In this document: positions 48,407 to 64,000 of the stretch, piece by piece
Position numbering within the stretch: the stretch's first letter is position 1
How the letters are laid out: each line of letters starts with the position of its first letter
NCBI GenBank assembly: GCA_030704615.1
Contig: CM060732.1
Location: forward strand, 19,654,001 to 19,718,000
Source of the DNA: Takakia lepidozioides
Taxonomy: Eukaryota > Streptophyta > Takakiopsida > Takakiales > Takakiaceae
DNA length: 64,000 nucleotides
Reading direction: 5' to 3'
Program-made: the position numbers and the translations under genes
The notes under the pieces: generated by a model
The model's input: the letters and a program-made list of their open reading frames with translations, nothing else
Told to the model about the DNA's origin: nothing
Databases searched by the model: none

Positions 48407-48805
48407 CTAGAACTAGAACTAGAACTAGGGTAAAACACCCTATGACCGTTCACCTCATAATTGCTTGTGGTCAGGCCTGCATGAGCGACCATGGCTGGGC
48501 CCAAGACTGCTCATTTTTGCCACTTGGCAAACAGTTGTTTGATAGAACCCCCAAGAAATATGAGTGGTCATAGGGCTCAAACTTCACACAAGCATTCGGA
48601 GAGCATTCGGATTGGTTCAACTTTGAAACCCCATAACTTTGTGTGGATTTCATGAAATCATGCACTTCCAAATGTGTTGGGATGCCCCAGATGTGGGGCA
48701 TCTTATCAATTTATCCGGGGTAAAAACGACAAAAATTCACCGTTAGATCTTTCGCCATCTTTAGATGAACGGTCATAGGGTGTTCTACCCTAGTACTAGT
48801 ACTAG
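48407..48805. mobile_element. ~400-bp MITE with ~43-bp terminal inverted repeats
   Basis: The left end (48407-48454) has ctagaa repeated three times, then gggtaaaacaccctatgacc. The right end (about 48,764-48,805) is the near reverse complement, with ctagta repeats at the tip. The core of each end is itself a short palindrome, gggtgttttaccc. The interior has no gene. No clear target duplication was found, because the tips are short tandem repeats. Confidence 0.7.
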
Positions 48806-49379
48806 TGATCCGAGAACAGGCAATGTTGCTCACATGATTAGAGATGGATACTTGCATTGGGGTAAAGTTTGTGCAGAGGTCAAGAATTGAAAGACATGCA
48901 TGACCAAGTATTGCAGATCAGCTCTTTAGTGAACTATCCACATGTATGTGAAATAGCTTCCCACCCACCACCTTCCAGCCCACCTCTCCCCTCTCGAAGA
49001 CCACCTAGTCAACCTCCATGTCCACAAATGTACCAATATAATTTGGCAAAGCAATCTCACCTACAGTATGTAGACAGAGAGGGAGAGAGAGAAGACTCCG
49101 GCGGAAACCTGGTAAACTAAGAGCCACTTCGCCTAGGGGAGCCACTTCGCCTAGGGGCTACTGCCCCCTTTTGGGGGGTGCGCCCTATATCTACAGTATG
49201 TAATAAGATCTGTATGACTTTGAACCCACGGACCTAGCTGGGCATGAAATAGCATCTTTGCGAACATCCTGGGATCTTCAAAGAAGATTATATTCTCATC
49301 CAAGAAAGCATATTTTCCTACGATTCCATAGAAGGAAGATTATGTGAGTGTATCTGATGAGTCATAAGGCGTAATTTTT

Positions 49380-50090
49380 TTTAGTTGATACTAGGGTAGC
49401 CTGTGCCGTTGGCCCAAGTGTCCACTGTCATCCAACAAAACAAAACAAAACAAACAAGCCGCAAACCCTGAGAGGCTCGGTCTATTGAAGCAACAATTTT
49501 GACAAGCGGCCATGTGGTTTATACCAGTGTTGGACTGGTATATGGGGGTGAGGCAGGGTATCGGCATGGGTAAAGGATATCACAACAGGGTACCAGACCA
49601 GGCAACAGACAGTACATATTGGGGGCAGTATAGCGAAAACCTAATACATGGGCTCCTACCAGACCAGCCTGGTATTACAAAGAACGTAGCTTTGCCGATA
49701 CCAGTACTCCGTCTTCGGATGTAGCTTGCCCTAGTTATCAATATGTGGAGCGTTAGGGATTAGGGTGCAGCAATGGAGAGTTGCGGCACTAATGTAAATG
49801 CTTTGCACATGCCCTGAGCTTGGCATTTTTGCTTAAAACCTAGCGACCTCTTCGACATTGGGTTGATGATCTGATTGCATTGTGCTTCAGTAAGGCTTGG
49901 GGTTCTCATGTGGTCAATTAATTGTTAAAGGTGCTATGATTTTCAAGCCTACTGGTACATTAAAATTTTGATATCTACTTTGATACCATTACCTGCCAGA
50001 TATGAAGGAGACCTCTTCACCGATGATACGAGACCCTGGCTGGTATGAAATATTTATTATACCGGTCCAACATTGGTTTATACTTCAAAG
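49380..50090. repeat. Dispersed repeats of the tagcctgtgccgttggccc and ccagtgttggactgg families
   Basis: About 49,390-49,440 matches the family amplified at 61.6-64 kb (gggtagcctgtgccgttggc, then ccaagtgtcc). About 49,520-50,090 contains tataccagtgttggactgg and ends with accggtccaacattgg, so the interval is bracketed by inverted copies of the same phrase. Related pieces occur at 15.65 kb and at the centre of the giant inverted repeat. This may be a MITE-like element of about 570 bp. Confidence 0.5.
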
Positions 50091-50274
50091 CTGTCTTAGA
50101 CCAATCATACTCTTGACACGGTGTAAGGTCCGTTGACCACAGTTTCTCCATTGACTTCAACACTATGCAAAATCGCTGTCCTGTGGGACCGAACCAACAA
50201 ACAAACTACCTTGCTTCATATATTGAAAAAACTAGTTTATTTTATTCATTAATTTATTGAGTAGTAATATATCC

Positions 50275-50520
50275 AATCATTGTTCCAGGAAAGCCCACTT
50301 TGTTAATTTTCACGAATTTCTAGCGACCAACAGTACTTGAAATTCATATCCCCACACCGCAGGTCCAAAAATTATGAGACCAAGTCGGTGCACCCCTCCT
50401 CATCAAGGGCTTTCCAACGGTACCAAGCACCAAGGCTGCCCCCCCCACCGTTTGAGAGATCTCAATGCTACAAAACAAAACAAGCAAAACAAACAAACTA
50501 CCTTGCATCATATTTGGTGA
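50275..50520 (+). repeat. Dispersed repeat copy shared with 59-63 kb
   Basis: The segment carries the phrases ttccaggaaagcccactttg, caaaaattatgagaccaag, cgagggctttccaacggta-like sequence and a caaaacaaaacaa tail. The same order appears at 59,100-59,320, on the opposite strand at 60,540-60,830, and at 62,700-62,940. It is a medium-copy repeat of about 230 bp with an A/C-rich tail, and no coding sequence is seen. Confidence 0.7.
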
Positions 50521-50868
50521 TATTTTTTTATTTTTTTATTTTTTCCTAGAGTTTAGATGGAAAAACTAAGTTATTCAAAGTCCAATAGTCTCGAAGATTT
50601 TTTCTGAAAGTTTTCTTTCGAGCAGTTACACTGGTGTTTTTTTTTCATTTTTTTGGAAAATGGACAAAGTTCCTTTTCTTAGTGAACTAACCAATTTTTT
50701 ACTTTCTAAAACTTTTGCTTAAAGGGAAACACCCATAGGCGCCTTAATTAGAGAGAGGAGAAAATAAACTCTTTGAAAGCAACCTCGCAGAAGCCCAAGG
50801 GAAGTGAGAGAAGATTATACCAACAAAGTAGCAGGATTTCAGCCCAGAATCACCTGGGTTGCACTAGA

Positions 50869-50896
<28 letters not shown>
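50869..50896. repeat. (AT)n microsatellite
   Basis: An uninterrupted AT dinucleotide run of about 28 bp abuts the tail of the SINE fragment that follows. Confidence 0.9.
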
Positions 50897-50900
<4 letters not shown>

Positions 50901-51020
50901 CCTCCCCAAGGAAGCGCAAATTATGGTGCCTCTTGACCCCAAAGGGCTACTGCCTTCCGGCTGGAAGGTGGTATGTGTCCATTTACCACTCCGCTACAAC
51001 TTGGTTGTCTTGGCACTATA
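50897..51020 (-). mobile_element. SINE fragment with internal deletion
   Basis: The minus strand retains the A-box part (tagcggagtggtaaatgg) and the body and tail (ccggaaggcagtagccc, then gcaccataattt and gcgcttcc) of the SINE seen at 60.85 kb. The B-box segment between cataccac and the body is missing. The tail end meets the AT microsatellite. Confidence 0.6.
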
Positions 51021-52395
51021 GAAACATAACATGTCCAGAAGACTTTTGCAAGGTGCTTTGCATTCATAACCCTAGATTCAGAAACACACTAACATACTGT
51101 GACCAACTAGACCTTGAAGTAGCATTATTCGTTTGCTCAAAATCAACAGGTGCAAGGATTCCATGCATTTTTTTAAATTGTTTTTTGGAAAGATTGTTGT
51201 CTATAGCCTCGCAACTAAGTTTTTCCCTGACAAAGTTTACAAAAAAATTAATTTTATTGCGTCCATTAATTTTTTGTGTGAAGCACAAATGGAGGAGTTG
51301 TCTAAGGATAGTAGTGGCTTGACTAGATTTTACCAATTTAATTCTAAACTTGAGACATTACTCAACTCAGCTCTTCTTACATAGATATGAAAGGTAAGGA
51401 GATAGAAGTCAAACCTAGTGTCGTCTAGATACTTCTCCACTCTGGTCTTGGCACTGCAAGGCCCTGTGCACAAGTGTATCCCAATTGCTTTGTCCTGCTC
51501 GGTGATGAAATGATACCCTCTAATTTGTGCTCAAGCTCTCACTATGCTTGCTTCTACTACTAGAGAGCCACAAGCTCAACTCTCTAGGATCTAGCTCCCT
51601 CAAGCTCAAAACCAATACATTTTGATGGAAATGTGCAGGGAAGCAAGTATGCGTCGTAGTTGACTAGAAGTCTTAAATTGGTGGGCGTGACACACACTTA
51701 GGCCCCGCCACTTATGGTGGGAAGAGATAAATTTGTATGTTTTAACACTTTATTATTATTTGGTTCACCTTTGGCCCATATGAATGATTGGAAGTAATTA
51801 TGTATTTATTTATATTTTGTTATTATGTTTTAAGATTTAATAGGTATTTGATGAAATGGATTTAATTGGGAGCATGTGCCCAGCTGAAGAATTAAGGTAC
51901 TTATGGTCACACCATGCAACCAAATCCATACTAACAATCCATAGTAATAAAGTCATGAATATCTCCATTCATCCATCCACAGCACACAAGTTGGGACCCA
52001 CTCAAGGTCCCACTCAAGGTCCTGCCATGTGATGCATAGTAACAACTCACATTCACCAATGGACACATACAGAACATGTGCCCAATTGGGACCCACTCAA
52101 GATATGCGGTTCTAAGGTGCTTCCATGAATGCATAGTCACTGCTGAAGACAGGGCTAACAAATATACATCTGTTGTCTGGTGCATGCTTCTTGTTTTACT
52201 CTGGCGGTTCACTTTCAAGACTGAGAGCAGAGGTGAAACAGATTTCCACATTGCCGGTACAGGGAGAGGTCACATCCAGAAAAGGCTTAGTGCAAGGGGT
52301 AATTTGCAAACAGAAGTGAGCACTCCTTGAGTCCTCACTACATTTCTGTGACATGGCAGTCAACCAATATGGTATGTTTGGTGGTGCAATGTTAT
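51021..52395. other. No gene seen
   Basis: AT-rich DNA with short, domain-free open frames. A short direct repeat on gggacccactcaaggtccc lies near 51,993-52,020 and 52,088-52,100. Confidence 0.4.
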
Positions 52396-52641
52396 CCTCT
52401 CGCAAGATGGAAACCACACCAACACCCTTGACTTTCACTTACTCCTAGCCAGGTTGTGAGTGACGCAAAGAATATGAAAACCTACACCTCCCACTTTACA
52501 ATACATACAACCAACACCCAACCTCTCGCAAGATGGAAACCACACCAACACCCTTGACTTTCACTTACTCCTAGCCAGGTTGTGAGTGACGCAAAGAATA
52601 TGAAAACCTACACCTCCCACTTTACAATACATACAACCACT
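52396..52641. repeat. Perfect 118-bp tandem duplication (period 126)
   Basis: A segment beginning cctctcgcaagatggaaacc at 52396 is repeated from 52522. The copies look identical by eye through the phrase catacaacca, with about eight bases between them. The lack of differences points to a recent duplication or an assembly duplication. Confidence 0.85.
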
Positions 52642-53263
52642 TGGATTAGTGCATCTTGAACTATGTAATACTAGTATGGAAGGTCACAATACTCCCTTGT
52701 CACAAGGTCCATCTCATTAACCAGAACTTTCAAACCAGAGAATTTAATAAACAAGAGAATCACTTTCTGCTCTGCCACCTTACACAGCAGCCCATCATGA
52801 CACCCCACAACTAACTGATAGACATGTCAGGAGCACCTGGCTGCAGAAAGCCCCATTTTGGGTGAATGTTTGCCTCAAAACTTTTGCAAGTGAATCCCAG
52901 TTTATAAGAATGGACACACTCAAATGCCCCTCCTGGTGAAGGACGGTTCACCAAATCTCATTGTAAGCAGCATGTGATCACAAAATGTTGAAGGGCTACA
53001 AACGGACCAAAAATGTACTAATGTGACGGGGCAAGATGCAAAACCCAACCATTCGGGTAACAAAATACCCCGAAATTAATCTCCCCTCAGAATGGAGAAG
53101 GGAGAATCCCGACAAAGGAAATACATTTTGGAAGGGGTGAAGTGCTTGATAGTTCAAAGCAGAACCTCCCCTCCTAATTGTGCACAAGGGCAGTCATGAT
53201 GGATGCTGCGGATGCCATCATAGCCACTCTCTCAACACATGGCAATGTCCATATACCACTGGT
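52642..53263. other. 3' flank of the spermidine synthase gene; no other gene
   Basis: This stretch lies downstream of the minus-strand spermidine synthase stop codon. It presumably includes the 3' UTR. I see no separate gene and no clear AATAAA on the minus strand near the stop. Confidence 0.4.
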
Positions 53264-57931
<4,668 letters not shown>

Positions 57932-58249
57932 CCGCCTGGGCTTTACTGTGTCTTATCCCTCCCTGCCCCTGCGATCCCTCCGCCCTGCCTTCGTCCCTCG
58001 CCCGCTGGCTGCGGATGGACAACACTGTTGCTACGGAACACAACAGTGCGCACTCGAAAGCACCAAACTTTGCAAAGGAAAAAGGCAGAGAGCTCTGCGA
58101 GACCTTGAGCCCTGGCCTTTTGACACGCGGCTCTCTCCCACTGGCCTCTTCTCTGACCCTTTTTGGTAGTCCCCTGAGAAATCCCAGCCATGCGATTTTT
58201 GGCCATCAAATCCCCCGCTGCACTGCCCCTTCAACCCATCCAGTCGGAG
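57932..58249 (-). other. Presumed promoter and leader of the spermidine synthase gene
   Basis: About 320 bp lie between the spermidine synthase start codon and a minisatellite array. The segment is GC-rich next to the gene. It must contain at least part of the leader and promoter, but no element can be assigned with confidence. Confidence 0.35.
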
Positions 58250-58735
58250 GCTTGTATCTTGTAACCCACTTTTCATTTTTGAAAGGCCCACATTACACTT
58301 CGACAATTTTATCATTTACTGTGAAGAGGGCTACGGCTTTTGAATGGCCCTTCCCAACCCACTTTTCATTTTTGAAATGTCGACATTACGCTTCGACGAT
58401 TTTATCATTGATTGTGAAGGGGGCTACGGCTTTTGAATGACACTTCCCAACCCACTTTTCATTTTTGTAATGTCGACATTACGCTTCGACGATTTTATCA
58501 TTGATTGTGAAGGGGGCTACGGCTTTTGAATGACACTTCCCAACCCACTTTTCATTTTTGTAATGTCGACATTACGCTTCGACGATTTTATCATTGATTG
58601 TGGGGGGGGGTTACGGCTTTTGAATGACACTTCACAACCCAGCTTTCATTTTTGAAAGGTCAACATTACACTTCGACAATTTTATCATGTATTGTGAAGG
58701 GGGCTACGGCTTTTGAATGGCCCTTCGCAACCCAC
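58250..58735. repeat. 93-bp minisatellite, five copies
   Basis: The phrase cacttttcatttttg recurs with acttttcatt at 58268, 58361, 58454, 58547 and (changed) 58641, so the period is 93-94 bp. Each unit also carries cgacattacgcttcgacg and gggctacggcttttgaatg. The array ends at 58,735, where the giant inverted repeat begins. It lies just upstream of the spermidine synthase gene. Confidence 0.9.
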
Positions 58736-58909
58736 TATGGCATATCCTCTTTTGCTCACCTGATCGGATCACATGTCCAGTATCATCTACATCCAAGTGC
58801 ATCAATATATGAAGCAAGCCATATCTAATCATTTTTTTTTTCATAGAGCCTACGACCAGATTTGAACCGGAGACCTTTCCCTTGAAAAAAGAAAAGAAAA
58901 GAAAAAGTA

Positions 58910-59070
58910 TGACATGCGTAACTTATGGTGTCACTTCACCACAAAGGCTACTGCCCAGTTGAAAGGTGGACACCTTCATGACACACCAGACCCTGGTTTG
59001 AGCCCACAACCACATTCAACGTGGTATGTGCCCATTACCTCTCGCCTACATGCTGGTTGGTTCCCTTGAT
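58910..59070 (-). mobile_element. SINE copy in the left arm
   Basis: This is the minus-strand counterpart of the SINE in the right arm. The B box is seen as its complement ggtttgagcc at 58995-59004. The A box is weaker here (taggcgagagg on the minus strand, near 59,039-59,049). The tail gtaacttatggtgtc is at the low-coordinate end. Confidence 0.6.
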
Positions 59071-60849
59071 ATCTATCCATCTAGGCTCCAACCATTGTCC
59101 AGGGATTCCCACTTTGCTATTTTTTGGGAATTTCCAGCGACCCAAAGTACTTGAAATTCCACATCTCCCACACCGCAGGTCCAAAAATCATGAGACCAAG
59201 CCCTGCACCCCTCCTCGTCGAGGGCTTTCCAACGTTACCAAGCACCAAGGCTGCCCCGCGGTTTGGGACATCTCGACGTGACAAGACAAAACAAAACAAA
59301 CGTCTTGTTTCATATATTGACTATCACTATTACTATCATTATCACTATCACTATCACTATTACTATTGTGTCGTTTGGAGGTTCACATCTTAGCAATACT
59401 GGTATCAACAGCAATATGGTCCATCGCAATACCAGATGGGTATGGTATATACACAATATGGAGCGAGGTATGTATTGCCCCTAGTATGGTAATGCCCGGG
59501 GTACCCACCACCGGGTATGGTCTTACCTACCCGGGTTGATATCAATATTGATACCCGGGTTGGATCCATCGCAATACCAGATGGGTATGGTATATACACA
59601 ATATGGAGCGAGGTATGTATTGCCCCTAGTATGGTAATGCCCGGGGTACCCACCACCGGGGTATGGTCTTACCTCCGGTTGATATCAATATTGATACCCG
59701 GGTTGGACCTACATACCGGTCCAACACTGGTTAAGGGCGTTCCATGGGCAGCTGCAAGCGCCCCCCCCCCCCAAGAATCGTCCCCAGGATTAACGAGGCA
59801 CAAGTGGTCAAATAGGATATTCCCTAAGGGGCGCCCCCATGGATCCGCCTCTTGCTAAGGGGCGCAAAAAAACCGTCCCTTCCCTTCACGAGGGGCAAAC
59901 GAGTCTCAGGGCGCCTCTAAATGACACCTTTGTTTTTTCCTCCAGCGGGCCCGCACCCTTACAGAATACTATTTATTTCCATCCAAAGTAAGTTAGATTT
60001 TAGGAGAGGGACTGATTATGACATTTTCATCCAAAACTTATATTTACTGTCAATTATTATGTCATGGGCCCATAGCAATTGGTGCCAAAGATTTCTAGAG
60101 GGGTGAATGAAACATGTCCATGGAACCACCCCCTCTCATTTTTAAGGGGCCATTCCTCCATGGGGGCTCCCCCCTTGGGAAGCGCTTGGGAGTGCCCATG
60201 GAACCCGGCCCTTAACCAGTGTTGGATTGGTATGTAGGTCCAACCCGGGTATCAATATTGATATCAACCCGGGTAGGTAAGACCATACCCGGGTGGTAGA
60301 TAGGGTGGCCAGTACCCCGGGCATTACCATACTAGGGGCAATGCATACCTCGCTCCATATTGTGTATATACCATACCCATCTGGTATTGCGATGGACCAT
60401 ATTGCTGTTGATACCAGTATTGTTAAGATGTGAACCTCCAAACGGCACAATAGTGATAGTGATAGTGATAATGATACTAACAATGATAGTGATGGTAGTG
60501 ATAGTGATAGTGATAATGATAGTAATAGTGATAGTCAATATATGAAACAAGACATTTGTTTTGTTTGTTTTGTTTTGTCTTGTCACGTTGAGATGTCCCA
60601 AACCGCCCAACCTTGGTGCTTGGTACTGTTGGAAAGCCCTCGACGAGGACGGGTGCACGGGCTTGGTCTCGTGATTTTTGGACCTGCGATGTGGCATGCA
60701 ACCTTTTTTATTATCACGCCAGGCCCAATGCAAACTGCAGAAGCGGACGTCGGAGAGGAGGCGAGATTCAAGTATTTTGGGTCGCTGGAAATTCCCGAAA
60801 AATAGCAAAGTGGGAATCCCTGGACAATGGTTGGAGTCTCGACAGGATA

Positions 60850-61045
60850 GATATCAAGGGAACCAACGAGCATATAGCCTAGTGGTAATGGGCACATACC
60901 ACGTTGGATGTGGTTGTGGGTTCAAACCACGGTCTGGTGTGTCATGAAGGTGTCCACCTTTCAGCTGGAAGGCAATAGCCCTTGTGGTGAAGTGACACCA
61001 TAAGTTACGCTCCCTTTGGGAGGCGTCATATTTTCTTTTTTTTTC
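60850..61045 (+). mobile_element. SINE copy in the right arm, tRNA-like head
   Basis: The A box tagcctagtgg starts at 60875 and the B box ggttcaaacc starts at 60919. The 44-bp spacing is what an intact tRNA gene has. The body (ggtgtgtcatgaaggtgtcc, ctttcagctggaaggcaata) and the tail (gacaccataagttacgctcc) follow. The head does not fold into a convincing full tRNA, so this is a SINE rather than a tRNA gene. A second B-box-like phrase, ggttcaaatc, lies at about 61,062-61,071 in the next repeat. Confidence 0.7.
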
Positions 61046-61192
61046 AAGGGAAAGGTCTCCGGTTCAAATCTGGTCGTAGGCTCTATGGAAGAAAAAAAAA
61101 TGATTAGATACGGCTTGCTTCATACATTGATGCACTTGGATGTAGATGACGATGGACACGTGATCACGTGAGCAAAAGAGGATATGCCACAA

Positions 61193-61645
61193 TTCTAAGA
61201 ATATTATTGGAAAAATGCTCTAGCGAAACTAAAATGTGAAATTTGTGCTTGCGTGAGCACAAACCACGCGAAGTTGGGGCATAAGGAATTTCCCGTGTGC
61301 CATCTCCATCAACACTTTTCGTTGATTAATAGTTGCATATTTAATCATGTGCAGTTGACGCTCGTAGCAATCATTAATATACGAAACCAGACACAATTCA
61401 TTCTGTTTCGTCCACAAAAGCGTGGGTAAATGATCTACTGCAATAAGCACATAACAATTGGTAGCGAAATAAAACAACCTCATGTCGTCCCTTGTATGCG
61501 AAATGAAACACAACTCAGTTTGTTTCGCCCACAAAACCATTGGATAATGACCTACGCAACCATACTTTGGAATTTCACTGACGAAACCCGATACCTTGAT
61601 TTGTTTCGCTGGCTAAACCCGTTGTTTGCCTCATTATACTAAGTC
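61193..61645. other. Short direct repeat with tttcg phrases; no gene
   Basis: No gene is supported. Two diverged copies, period about 117 bp, start near 61,382 and 61,499; both carry acacaa, ctgtttcg or gtttgtttcg, and cccacaaaa. Confidence 0.45.
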
Positions 61646-64000
61646 AATACTAGGGTAGCCTGTGCCATTGGCCCAAGTGTCTAGTGTCATCTAAGTCCAA
61701 GTGCATCGATATATGAAGCAAGCCATATCCAATCATTTTTTTTCCACAGAGCGTACGACCAGATGTGAACCGGAGACCTTTCCCTTGATATCTCCAAGTG
61801 CTATCTCCTATATATCCAAGTGTGTCTCCTATGTCGAGGCTCAAATGCGACCTCTAGGGTAATTTGTGTCGTTGGCCCAAATGCCCAGTGTCATCTAAGC
61901 CCAAGTGCAAGATCTCATTTGTATCCTAGTGGGTCTCCTAAGTGCGGCCCAAGTGCGACCTCTAGGGTAGCTTGTGGCGTTGGCCCAAGTGTCCAGTGTC
62001 ATCTAAGTCCAAGTGCAATCCCCTATGTATCAAAGTGCATATCCTATGTCAAGACCCAAATGCAACCTCTAGGGTAGCCTTTGCTGTTGGCCCAAGTGTC
62101 CAATGTCATTTAAGTAAGTTTTTTTTCCACAAAGCCTACGACCAGATTTGAACCGGAGACCTTTCCCTTGATATCTCTCCCCTCGAGGCTCCAACCATTG
62201 TCCCAGGAATGCCCACTTTGCCATTTTTGCTATATTTTGTGAATTTCCAACGACCAAAAGTAATTGGAATTCCACATCTCCCACATGCCTCGCAGTTTCG
62301 GACATCTCAACGTGACAAAACAAAACAAAACAAACAAATTGACTTCCTTCATATATTGACCTGGGTAGCCTGTGCCGTTGGCCCAAGTGTCCAGTATCAT
62401 CAAGTCCACTGCAATCCCTATGTATCCAAGTACATCTCCTATGTCGAGGCCCGTGTGTGAAAAATTGAAATCTAAGCCCAAGTACAATCTCTTATGTATC
62501 CAAGTGCTTCTCCCATGTAGAGGCCCAAGTGCTACCTCGAGTGTCCAATGTCATCTAAGTCCAAGCGCAATCCCAAAGCCCACTTTGCTATTTTTGCAAT
62601 CTCCCTTGTCGAGGCTTCATATATAGATATATTCACTTTGCTATTTTTCATGAATTTCCAGCGACCAAAAGCACTGAAATTCCAAATCTGCCACATGATG
62701 GGCCAATCATAGCTCTAGGAAAGCCCACTTTGCTATTTTTTTCGAATTTCCAGCAACCTGAAGCACTTGAAATTCCATATCTCCCACACCGCCGGTCCAA
62801 AAATCATGAGATCAAGCCGGTGCACCCCTCCTCATCGAGGGCTTTCCAATGGCACCAAGCACCTGGGCTGGGCCCCGCGGTTTGGGAGATCTCAACGACG
62901 CTACAAAACAAAACAAATGTCTCGATTCATATATTGACATGAATGATTGATATGAATCGAGACGTTTGTTTTGTTTTGTAGCGTCATTGAGACTAGACAT
63001 AGGAGACGCACTTGAATGCATAGGAGATTGCACTTGGGCATTCCTAGGACAATGGTTGGAGCCTCGACAGGAGAGATATCAAGGGAAAGGTCTCCGGTTC
63101 AAATCTGGTCGTAGGCTCTCTGGGAAAAAAAAAAAAACGATTAGATGTGGGATTGCACTTGGACTTAGATGAGAGTGGACACTTGGACCTGTACATGGGA
63201 GATGCACTTTGATACATGAATAGAAGATTGTACTTGGGCTTAGATTTCAATCCTTCACACCTATGCCAACGGCATAGGCTACACTAGAGGTCGCACTTAG
63301 GCCATGACATAGGAGACTCACTTGGATATATAAGAAATTGCACTTGGGCTTAGATTTCAATTCTTCACACATGGGCCTTGACATCGGAGACGCTACTTGA
63401 ATACATAGGGGATTGCACTTTGACTTAGATTTCAATTCTTAACACCTTAGGCCTAGATCTCCCAAACAGGAGGGTCTCTAGATACATACGGGATTGCACT
63501 AGATGACACTGGACACTTGGGCCAACGGCACAGGCTGGTCAATATATGAATCGAGACGTTTATTTTGTTTTGTTTTGTTTTGTTTTGTTTGTTTTGTTTT
63601 GTCACGTCGAGATGTCCCAAACCACGGCGCAGCCCTTTGATGCTCGGTACTGTTGGAGGAGCTTCGGCAGGGAGAGATATCAAGGTAAAGGTCTATGGTT
63701 CAACTCTGTCGTAGGCTCTGTGGAAAAAAAAATTGATTAGATATGGCTTGCTTCATATATTGATGCACTTGGACTTGTGTTGTTCTAACCCCTGGCCGTG
63801 CTGCACAAGTGCAGATCATGACTTCATGCTTTCTGCTTTTTAAAACTTGGCTATGTGCAGTGGTGGAGCTGCATCAGCTTTGTTGGCTTGGCTTAATTTC
63901 ACCAGCTAGCTTTAGTCTTTTTGTATAGACATCTGATTGTGAGAGAGATGAGAGCTACAAAACTGCTCTTATGAGCTTGGATGACATTGGACACTTGGGC
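61646..64000. repeat. Dense dispersed and ~107-bp tandem repeats
   Basis: The phrase agggtagcctgtgccgttgg followed by cccaagtgtccagtgtcatc recurs at about 61,652, 61,856, 61,964, 62,071 and 62,365, and in reverse orientation near 63,160-63,200 and 63,490-63,530. The middle copies are spaced 107-108 bp. Interspersed are copies of the 230-bp repeat (62,190-62,360; 62,640-62,940; reverse at 63,540-63,660). A B-box-bearing unit, aaggtctccggttcaaatc followed by tggtcgtaggctct and an A run, lies near 61,735-61,790 (reverse), 62,110-62,170 (reverse), 63,085-63,140 and 63,690-63,735. No gene is supported. Confidence 0.7.

Larger units (their letters stand above)
58736..61192. repeat. Giant inverted repeat (arms ~1.0 kb, spacer ~400 bp)
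   Basis: The left arm (about 58,736-59,775) and the right arm (about 60,165-61,192) are reverse complements over their length. Matching landmarks include tatggcatatcctcttttgc at the outer left end with its complement at 61,170-61,192, the SINE, the 230-bp dispersed repeat, a ctatca microsatellite, and ccaacactggttaagggc at the inner ends. The left arm has a tandem duplication of about 145 bp (ccatcgcaataccag at 59,421 and 59,566), whereas the right arm has one copy. The right arm has an insertion of about 50-60 bp near 60,700-60,765. The spacer (59,776-60,164) has C runs and no gene. Confidence 0.85.

Noticed and set aside
60868-60945. Functional tRNA gene
   Set aside because: A and B boxes are tRNA-like, but acceptor and anticodon arms do not pair well and the same head recurs with a fixed body and tail, as in a SINE.

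Overview
The window looks like nuclear DNA of a streptophyte, most probably a land plant. It holds split genes with GT..AG introns for a nodulin-like MFS transporter, a GRAS transcription factor and a spermidine synthase. Around them lie a Ty3/gypsy chromovirus, decayed DNA transposons, tRNA-derived SINEs and many satellites. The species cannot be fixed from the sequence. Gene content and intron sizes (about 100-1,500 bp) fit a repeat-rich genome; a non-seed plant is possible but unproven.

Layout. 0-5 kb: a foldback repeat and a higher-order tandem array (120-bp repeats nested in units of about 1 kb). 6-10.2 kb (+): an intact three-exon nodulin-like/NFD4-type MFS gene of 640 aa. 11.5-22.6 kb: an accessory block with a MULE-type transposase N-terminus (stop-interrupted), a degenerate C2H2-like gene, unknown coding remnants and a dead Ulp1/C48 protease, separated by palindromic minisatellites. 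23-26.6 kb (-): weakly supported spliced coding remnants ending at a retrotransposon insertion. 26,613-33,585: a complete-length Ty3/gypsy chromovirus with 729-bp LTRs, perfect 5-bp target duplication, tRNA-Met primer site and chromodomain, but a pol region broken in many places. 33.6-40 kb: another orphan coding remnant and a GC-rich palindrome array. 41.4-44.2 kb (+): an intact two-exon GRAS gene of 772 aa. 47.5-53 kb: SINEs (one split by a MITE), another MITE, dispersed repeats and a perfect 118-bp duplication. 53.26-57.93 kb (-): an intact nine-exon spermidine synthase gene of 362 aa. 58.2-64 kb: a 93-bp minisatellite, a giant inverted repeat with arms of about 1 kb that carry the SINE, and arrays of dispersed repeats.

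The three host genes are unrelated in pathway (membrane transport, transcriptional control, polyamine synthesis) and show no cluster logic. The notable biology is in the mobile and palindromic DNA: related palindromic cores amplified in neighbouring arrays, nested insertions, and a young-looking retroelement with ruined reading frames. All calls are by eye; no database or alignment was run.
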